64,000 nucleotides of DNA from Cladorhizidae sp. MBARI D1340-BT2 (taxonomy: Eukaryota; Porifera; Demospongiae; Poecilosclerida; Cladorhizidae). The position numbers were made by a program, and so were the translations under genes. Each line of letters starts with the position of its first letter. Position 1 is the first letter of the stretch. This document shows, piece by piece, positions 56,301-64,000 of this stretch. The DNA lies in NCBI GenBank assembly GCA_028752905.1, contig JAQNBH010000014.1, positions 33,260,640-33,324,639 of the forward strand. Direction: 5' to 3'. Under the pieces are notes generated by a model, which ran no database searches, was not told the origin of the DNA, and saw nothing but the letters and a program-made list of their open reading frames with translations.

Positions 56301-59300
56301 CCCCCTCTTCTTAACAAGGATATGGCAGTGAAGCAACAGTGAGCTATGATGGTGGAACATACACTTCCCTCCTCTTCTTAACAAGGATATGGCAGTGAAG
56401 CAACAGTGAGCTATGATGGTGGAACATACACTTCCCTCCTCTTCTTAACAAGGATATGGCAGTGAAGCAACAGTGAGCTATGATGGTGGAACATACACTT
56501 CCCCCCTATTCTTAACAAGGATATGGCAGTGAAGCAACAGTGAGCTATGATGGTGGAACATACACTTCCCTCCTCTTCTTAACAAGGATATGGCAGTGAA
56601 GCAACAGTGAGCTATGATGGTGGAACATACACTTCCCCCCTCTTCTTAACAAGGATATGGCAGTGAAGCAACAGTGACCTATGATGGTGGAACATACACT
56701 TCCCTCCTCTTCTTAACAAGGATATGGCAGTGAAGCAACAGTGAGCTATGATGGTTAGAAAATACACTTCCCCCCTCTTCTTAACAAGGATATGGCAGTG
56801 AAGCAACAGTGACCTATGATGGTGGAACATACACTTCCCCCCTCCTCTTCTTAACAAGGATATGGCAGTGAAGCAACAGTGAGCTATGATGGTGGAACAT
56901 ACACTTCCCTCCTCTTCTTAACAAGGATATGGCAGAGAAGCAACAGTGAGCTATGATGGTGGAACATACACTTCCCCCCTCCTCTTCTTAATAAGGATAT
57001 GGCAGTGAAGCAACAGTGAGCTATGATGGTGGAACATACACTTCCCCCCTCCTCTTCTTAACAAGGATATGGCAGTGAAGCAACAGTGAGCTATGATGGT
57101 GGAACATACACTTCCCCCCTCTTCTTAACAAGGATATGGCAGTGAAGCAACAGTGAGCTATGATGGTGGAACATACACTTCCCCCTTCTTCTTAACAAGG
57201 ATATGGCAGTGAAGCAACAGTGAGCTATGATGGTGGAACATACACTTCCCCCCTCTTCTTAACAAGGATATGGCATTGAAGCAACAGTGAGCTATGATGG
57301 TGGAACATACACTTCCCCCTTCTTCTTAACAAGGATATGGCAGTGAAGCAACAGTGAGCTATGATGGTGGAACATACACTTCCCCCCTCTTCTTAACAAG
57401 GATATGGCATTGAAGCAACAGTGAGCTATGATGGTGGAACATACACTTCCCTCCTCTTCTTAACAAGGATATGGCAGTGAAGCAACAGTGAGCTGTGATG
57501 GTGGAACATACACTTCCCCCCTATTCTTAACAAGGATATGGCAGTGAAGCAACAGTTAGCTATGATGGTGGAACATACACTTCCCTCCTCTTCTTAACAA
57601 GGATATGGCAGTGAAGCAACAGTGAGCTATGATGGTGGAACATACACTTCCCTCCTCTTCTTAACAAGGATATGGTAGTGAAGCAACAGTGACTGGAACA
57701 TACACTTCCCCCCTCTTCTTAACAAGGATATGGCAGTGAAGCAACAGTGAGCTGTGATGGTGGAACATACACTTCCCCCCTATTCTTAACAAGGATATGG
57801 CAGTGAAGCAACAGTGAGCTGTGATGGTGGAACATACACTTCCCCCCTATTCTTAACAAGGATATGGCAGTGAAGCAACAGTGAGCTATGATGGTGGAAC
57901 ATACACTTCCCTCCTCTTCTTAACAAGGATATGGCAGTGAAGCAACAGTGAGCTATGATGGTGGAACATACACTTCACTCCTCTTCTTAGCAAGGATATG
58001 GCAGTGAAGCAACAGTGAGCTATGATGGTGGAACATACACTTCCCCCCTCCTCTTCTTAACAAGGATATGGCAGTGAAGCAACAGTGAGCTATGATGGTG
58101 GAACATACACTTCCCCCCTCTTCTTAACAAGGATATGACAGTGAAGCAACAGTAACCTGTGATGGTGGAACATACACTTCCCCCCTCTTCTTAACAAGGA
58201 TATGGCAGTGAAGCAACAGTGAGCTATGATGGTGGAACATACACTTCCCTCTTCTTCTTAACAAGGATATGGCAGTGAAGCAACAGTGAGCTATGATGGT
58301 GGAACATACACTTCCCTCCTCTTCTTAACAAGGATATGGCAGTGAAGCAACAGTGAGCTATGATGGTGGAACATACACTTCCCCCCTATTCTTAACAAGG
58401 ATATGGCAGTGAAGCAACAGTGAGCTATGATGGTGGAACATACACTTTCCTCCTCTTCTTAACAAGGATATGGCAGTGAAGCAACAGTGAGCTATGATGG
58501 TGGAACATACACTTCCCCCCTCTTCTTAACAAGGAGATGGCAGTGAAGCAACAGTGACCTATGATGGTGGAACATACACTTCCCCCCTCCTCTTCTTAAC
58601 AAGGATATGGCAGTGAAGCAACAGTGACCTATGATGGTGGAACATACACTTCCCTCCTCTTCTTAACAAGGATATGGCAGTGAAGCAACAGTGAGCTATG
58701 ATGGTAGAAAATACACTTCCCCCCTCTTCTTAACAAGGATATGGCAGTGAAGCAACAGTGACCTATGATGGTGGAACATACACTTCCCCCCTCCTCTTCT
58801 TAACAAGGATATGGCAGTGAAGCAACAGTGAGCTATGATGGTGGAACATACACTTCCCTCCTCTTCTTAACAAGGATATGGCAGAGAAGCAACAGTGAGC
58901 TATGATGGTGGAACATACACTTCCCCCCTCCTCTTCTTAACAAGGATATGGCAGTGAAGCAACAGTGAGCTATGATGGTGGAACATACACTTCCCCCCTC
59001 CTCTTCTTAACAAGGATATGGCAGTGAAGCAACAGTGAGCTATGATGGTGGAACATACACTTCCCCCCTCTTCTTAACAAGGATATGGCAGTGAAGCAAC
59101 AGTGAGCTATGATGGTGGAACATACACTTCCCACTTCTTCTTAACAAGGATATGGCAGTGAAGCAACAGTGAGCTATGATGGTGGAACATACACTTCCCC
59201 CCTCTCCTTAACAAGGATATGGCATTGAAGCAACAGTGAGCTATGATGGTGGAACATACACTTCCCTCCTCTTCTTAACAAGGATATGGCAGTGAAGCAA

Positions 59301-61731
59301 CAGTGAGCTATGATGGTGGAACATACACTTCCCTCCTCTTCTTAACAAGGATATGGCAGTGAAGCAACAGTGAGCTATGATGGCGGAACATACACTTCCC
59401 TCTTCTTAACAAGGATATGGCAGTGAAGCAACAGTGACCTGTGATGGTGGAACATACACTTCCCCCCTCTTCTTAACAAGGATATGGCAGAGAAGCAACA
59501 GTGACCTGTGATGGTGGAACATACACTTCCCTCTTCTTAACAAGGATATGGCAGTGAAGCAACAGTGACCTGTGATGGTGGAACATACACTTCCCCCCTC
59601 TTCTTAACAAGGATATGGCAGAGAAGCAACAGTGAGCTATGATGGTGGAACATACACTTCCCTCCTCTTCTTAACAAGGATATGGTAGTGAAGCAACAGT
59701 GACCTATGATGGTGGAACATACACTCCCCCCTCTTCTTAACAAGGATATGGCAGTGAAGCAACAGTGAGCTATGATGGTGGAACATACACTTCCCCCCTC
59801 TTCTTAACAAGGATATGGCAGAGAAGCAACAGTGAGCTATGATGGTGGAACATACACTTCCCCCCTCTTCTTAACAAGGATATGGCAGTGAGCAACAGTG
59901 AGCTATGATGGTGGAACATACACTTCCCTCCTCTTCTTAACAAGGATATGGCAGTGAAGCAACAGTGAGCTGTGATGGTGGAACATACACTTCCCCCCTC
60001 CTCTTCTTAACAAGGATATGGCAATGAAGCAACAGTGACCTATGATGGTGGAACATACACTTCCCTCCTCTTCTTAACAAGGATATGACAGTGAAGCAAC
60101 AGTGAGCTACATGTATGATGGTGGAACATACACTTCCCTCCTCTTCTTAACAAGGATATGGCAGTGGAGCAACAGTGACCTATGATGGTGGAACATACAC
60201 TTCCCTCCTCTTCTTAACAAGGATATGGCAGTGAAGCAACAGTGAGCTATGATGGTGGAACATACACTTCCCTCCTCTTCTACTTAACAAGGATATGGCA
60301 GTGAAGCAACAGTGAGCTATGATGGTGGAACATACACTTCCCCCCTCCTCTTCTTAACAAGGATATGGCAGTGAAGCAACAGTGACCTATGATGGTGGGA
60401 CATACACTTCCCTCCTCTTCTTAACAAGGATATGGCAGTAAAGCAACAGTGAGCTATGATGGTGGAACATACACTTCACCCCTCTTCTTAACAAGGATAT
60501 GGCAGTGAAGCAACAGTGAGCTATGATGGTGGAACATACACTTCCCCACTCTTCTTAACAAGGATATGGCAGTGAAGCAACAGTGAGCTATGATGGTGGA
60601 ACATACACTTCACCCCTCTTCTTAACAAGGATATGGCAGTGAAGCAACAGTGAGCTATGATGGTGGAACATACACTTCCCTCCTCTTCTTAACAAGGATA
60701 TGGCAGTGAAGCAACAGTGACCTATGATGGTGGAACATACACTTCCCCCCTCTTCTTCTTAACAAGGATATGGCAGTGAAGCAACAGTGACCTGTGATGG
60801 TGGAACATACACTTCCCCCCTCTTCTTCTTGACAAGGATATGGCAGAGAAGCAACAGTGAGCTATGATGGTGGAACATACACTTCCCCCCTCTTCTTAAC
60901 AAGGATATGGCAGTGAAGCAAACAGTGAGCTATGATGGTGGAACATACACTTCCCCCCTCTTCTTAACAAGGATATGGCAGTGAAGCAACAGTGAGCTAT
61001 GATGGTGGAACATACACTTCCCTCCTCTTCTTAACAAGGATATGGTAGTGAAGCAACAGTGAGCTATGATGGTGGAACATACACTTCCCCCCTCTTCTTA
61101 ACAAGGATATGGCATTGAAGCAACAGTGAGCTATGATGGTGGAACATACACTTCCCTCCTCTTCTTAACAAGGATATGGCAGTGAAGCAACAGTGACCTA
61201 TGATGGTGGAACATACACTTCCCCCCTCCTCTTCTTAACAAGGATATGGCAGTGAAGCAACAGTGAGCTATGATGGTGGAACATACACTTCCCCACTCTT
61301 CTTAGCAAGGATATGGCAGTGAAGCAACAGTGACCTGTGATGGTGGAACATACACTTCCCCCCACAAGGATGACCTAATGGAGAGTGGCAGGTATTTAAA
61401 AGAGCATTGAAGCAAGAAACTACATTGCTTATGCAGAAAGAGAAACTTACTAAAATACCTACTTTGTCAGCTGTCAAGGCTCACATGGAGTCTACACTGG
61501 AATCTTCCCAGAAACATTTAAACTTCTGAACATAATTCTTGTCCTTCCAGTGGGAACAGCTTCAGTTGAGAGATCATTCACTATATGAAGCTGGTCAAAA
61601 CTCGACATCGAAACAGTGTTACTGATGAAAACCTAGGTCGTCTGATGAGAATCACAATTGAAGGTCCTGAGCTTTCTGCCGTTAACTTCAGTGAAGTTCT
61701 TGACATTTTCAAACAAAAGAACCATCTATAG
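53370..61731 (+). pseudogene. hAT transposase (ZNF862-like) split by a satellite array
   Basis: The N-terminal part (53370 to about 55173) starts MDIMKYFSQSQPSTSQ, has a zinc-finger segment FCTLCQKW...HAGSKCHKD, then GQGHDGAAVFG and IHCTCHRLQLA, all typical of hAT transposases. The C-terminal part (61362-61731) carries VLPVGTASVERSF and RNSVTDENLGRLMRI, the hAT dimerisation region, ending with TAG at 61729-61731. Frameshifts and stops occur throughout (for example near 53500, 53990, 54230 and 55080). Between the halves sits a 6.2-kb array derived from this same ORF. Clearly inactive. It lies downstream of PPP5C in intergenic DNA. Confidence 0.8.
55174..61361. repeat. 66-70-bp satellite array born inside a transposase ORF
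   Basis: About 92 copies of a unit with ggatatggcagtgaagcaac, agtgagctatgatggtggaa and catacacttcccccctcttc. The first copy is continuous with transposase coding sequence upstream (frame FYGSEATVSYDGGTYTSP), and the last copy runs into transposase sequence downstream (ccccccacaaggatgacc). Length varies through C-run and ctc-count changes. Blocks appear duplicated (55560-56100 resembles 57460-58000). Confidence 0.97.
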
Positions 61732-61799
61732 GATTATGCTTTAAACTATTCAATGTGCAAAATATAAGATTAATTTCTGATTTCTGTGGGGGGGGCGGG

Positions 61800-61820
61800 C
61801 CCCCTCTGTATGAAGCCCTG
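61800..61820 (-). mobile_element. Putative right terminus of the hAT element
   Basis: Read on the minus strand the end is CAGGGCTTCATACAGAGGGG, which fits the CAGGG start of hAT termini and lies about 70 bp after the transposase stop. No matching left terminus was found near 53340, so the left end may be lost. Confidence 0.5.
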
Positions 61821-61960
61821 GTCTCCATGAGGGTTAGCAATGCTGCACCACACTAGAGATGCACAGCCATGAGGGTTAGCAATGCTGCACCACACTAGAG
61901 ATGCACAGACCTCCATGAGGGTTAGCAATGCTCTCATGCATCCCCCCCCCCCCCGTGATA
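61821..61960. repeat. About 40-bp triplication
   Basis: Three copies of a unit with atgagggttagcaatgctgc and accacactagagatgcacag, followed by a short C run. Confidence 0.85.
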
Positions 61961-61974
61961 GTTACCCTTTTGTT

Positions 61975-62700
61975 CGGCGTATGTTAATATTAGTCAGTGT
62001 CAGTATTGGCACGTGTTAATATTAGTCGGTGTCAGTATTGGCACGTGCTAATGTTAGCCAGTGTCAGTATTGGCACGTGTTAATATTAGTCAGTGTCAGT
62101 ATTGGCACGTGTTAATATTAGTCAGTGTCAGTATTGGCACGTGTTAATATTAGTCAGTGTCAGTATTGGCACGTGTTAATATTAGTCAGTGTCAGTATTG
62201 GCACATGTGTTCATATTAGTCGGTGTCAGTATTGGTACATGTGTTAATATTAGTCGGTGTCAGTATTGACACGTGTTAATATTAGTCAGTGTCAGTATTG
62301 GCACATGTGTTCATATTAGTCGGTGTCAGTATTGGTACATGTGTTAATATTAGTCAGTGTCAGTATTGACACGTGTTAATATTAGTCGGTGTCAGTATTG
62401 ACACGTGTTAATATTAGTCAGTGTCAGTATTGGCACGTAATATTAGTCAGTGTCAGTATTGGCACGTGCTAATATTAGTCAGTGTCAGTATTGGCACGTG
62501 TTAATATTAGTCAGTGTCAGTATTGGCACGTGTTAATATAAGTCAGTGTCAGTATTGGTGCATGTGTTAATATTAGTCAGTGTCAGTATTGGTGCATGTG
62601 TTAATATTAGTCGGTGTCAGTATTGGCGCATGAGTTAATATTAGATAGTGTCAGTATTAGCATATATTAATATTAGACAGTGTACTACAGTATTGGCAAT
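61975..62700. repeat. 32-bp minisatellite with E-box cores
   Basis: About 22 copies of cacgtgttaatattagtcag + tgtcagtattgg. Most units carry CACGTG; others have cacatgtg or gcatgtg. It ends within about 10 bp of the PSMC6 stop codon, so the array is immediately downstream of that gene. Confidence 0.95.
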
Positions 62701-62709
62701 GTGTTAATA

Positions 62710-62828
62710 TCAGATCTGCTTGTAGTCAATCTTGGCTTCTAGTTTCTTGGTGTCGGACACCTTCCTGACGGCCATCATAAAGTCTGCACTCTCAACATAG
62801 TTCCTCTCAGCCCGGATGGCAAACATTC
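62710..62828 (-). CDS. PSMC6: 26S proteasome ATPase subunit Rpt4 (PSMC6), last exon
   Basis: AAA ATPase of the 19S regulatory particle that unfolds and feeds substrates into the proteasome. Only the terminal exon is in the window: a ttcag acceptor at about 62829-62833, two bases completing a codon, then 38 residues and TGA (62710-62712). The peptide begins [10 protein letters not shown] and includes [17 protein letters not shown] and ends KIDYKQI. It aligns along its length with the C-terminus of animal PSMC6 (MFAIRA...FMKAVRKV...KKLESKLDYKPV). The rest lies beyond the right edge on the minus strand. Identified from memory of the conserved C-terminus; other Rpt subunits end differently. Confidence 0.88.
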
Positions 62829-62861
62829 CTGAACACAGAACAACAGTCACTACATACATAT

Positions 62862-64000
62862 GGTGTAGCTAGTGTGAGACAGGGATGATGGCTGGTGCAG
62901 CTAGTGTGAGACAGGGATGATGGCTGGTGCAGCTAGTGTGAGACAGGGATGATGGCTGGTGCAGCTAGTGTGAGACAGGGATGATGGCTGGTGCAGCTAG
63001 TGTGAGACAGAGATGATGGCTGGTGCAGCTAGTGTGAGACAGGGATGATGGCTGGTGCAGCTACAGGGATGATGGCTGGTGCAGCTAGTGTTAGACAGGG
63101 ATGATGGCTGGTGCAGCTAGTGTGAGACAGGGATGATGGCTGGTACAGCTAGTGTGAGTCAGAGATGATGGCTGGTGCAGCTAGTGTGAGACAGGGATGA
63201 TGGCTGGTGCAGCTAGTGTGAGACAGGGATGATGGCTGGTGCAGCTAGTGTGAGACAGAGATGATGGCTGGTGCAGCTAGTGTGAGACAGAGATGATGGC
63301 TGGTGCAGCTAGTGTGAGACAGGGATGATGGCTGTGATACAGAGATGATGTCTGGTGTAGCTAGTGTGAGACAGGGATGATGGCTGGTGCAGCTAGTGTG
63401 ACAGGGACGATGGCTGGTGCAGCTAGTGTGAGACAGGGATGATGGCTGGTGCAGCTAGTGAGAGACAGGGATGATGGCTGGTGCAGCTAGTGTGAGACAG
63501 GGATGATGGCTGGTGCAGCTAATGTTAGACAGGGATGGTGGCTGGTGCAGCTAGTGTGAGACAGGGATGATGGCTGGTGCAGCTAGTGTGAGACAGGGAT
63601 GATGGCTGGTGCAGCTAGTGTGAGACAGGGATGATGGCTGGTGCAGCTAGTGAGATGGTGGCTGGTGCAGCTAGTGTGAGACAGGGATGATGGCTGGTGC
63701 AGCTAGTGTGAGACAGGGATGATGGCTGGTGCAGCTAGTGTGAGACGGATGATGGCTGGTGCAGCTAGTGTGAGACGGATGGTGGCTGGTGCAGCTAGTG
63801 TGAGACAGGGATGATGGCTGGTGCAGCTAGTGTGAGACAGAGATGGTGGCTGGTGCAGCTAGTGTGAGACAGGGATGATGGCTGGTGCAGCTAGTGTGAG
63901 ACAGGGATGATGGCTGGTGCAGCTAGTGTGAGACAGGGATGATGGCTGGTGCAGCTAGTGTGAGACAGGGATGATGGCTGGTGCAGCTAGTGAGAGACAG
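62862..64000. repeat. 32-bp minisatellite in the last PSMC6 intron
   Basis: About 35 copies of ctagtgtgagacagggatga + tggctggtgcag, beginning about 34 bp upstream (minus orientation) of the PSMC6 acceptor and running off the window. Confidence 0.97.

Noticed and set aside
61821..61940. agggttag words suggesting telomeric repeats
   Set aside because: They recur only as part of a roughly 40-bp unit; there is no (TTAGGG)n run.

Overview
This is a eukaryotic, intron-rich window, most likely from an early-branching animal such as a sponge or cnidarian. That placement is an inference from gene content (a ciliary gene, GT-AG and GC-AG introns, hAT and piggyBac-type transposon remnants); the sequence does not fix the species. 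Only about 3.2 kb of the 64 kb is recognisable host coding sequence. Most of the rest is tandem repeats: about 30 different minisatellites with units of 17 to 120 bp, nearly all inside introns.

Layout. (1) Positions 4548-23647, minus strand: the 5' part of CFAP70 (axonemal, C2-like plus TPR protein) in eight exons. Its 3' TPR part was not found and probably lies beyond the left edge. (2) Positions 23648-23864: a 217-bp head-to-head promoter with a perfect palindromic X-box (RFX site) and an E-box. (3) Positions 23865-48858, plus strand: a complete 13-exon PPP5C (Ser/Thr phosphatase 5) of 488 codons, with all catalytic residues present. Almost every long intron carries its own minisatellite family, and two introns use GC donors. 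(4) Positions 49196-53080: a 29-bp and a 34-bp array. (5) Positions 53370-61820: a decayed hAT transposase gene split by a 6.2-kb array of a 67-bp unit that is itself a piece of the transposase coding sequence. (6) Positions 62710-62828, minus strand: the last exon of PSMC6 (26S proteasome ATPase Rpt4), whose upstream intron is another array running off the right edge.

Mobile DNA: a hAT element with 15-bp terminal inverted repeats lies inside the 52-bp array of CFAP70 intron 1. A TTAA-flanked fold-back family has three copies in PPP5C introns. A piggyBac-like N-terminal fragment lies in PPP5C intron 11, and a small MITE family occurs near and within CFAP70. The main theme is minisatellite birth: arrays can be traced to a transposase ORF, a fold-back element and two exon-intron junctions. 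Many arrays differ between units at CpG versus TpG/CpA, which suggests DNA methylation.

The three host genes are not known to form a pathway. CFAP70 and PPP5C may share a promoter. No tRNA, rRNA, CRISPR array or virus was recognised.
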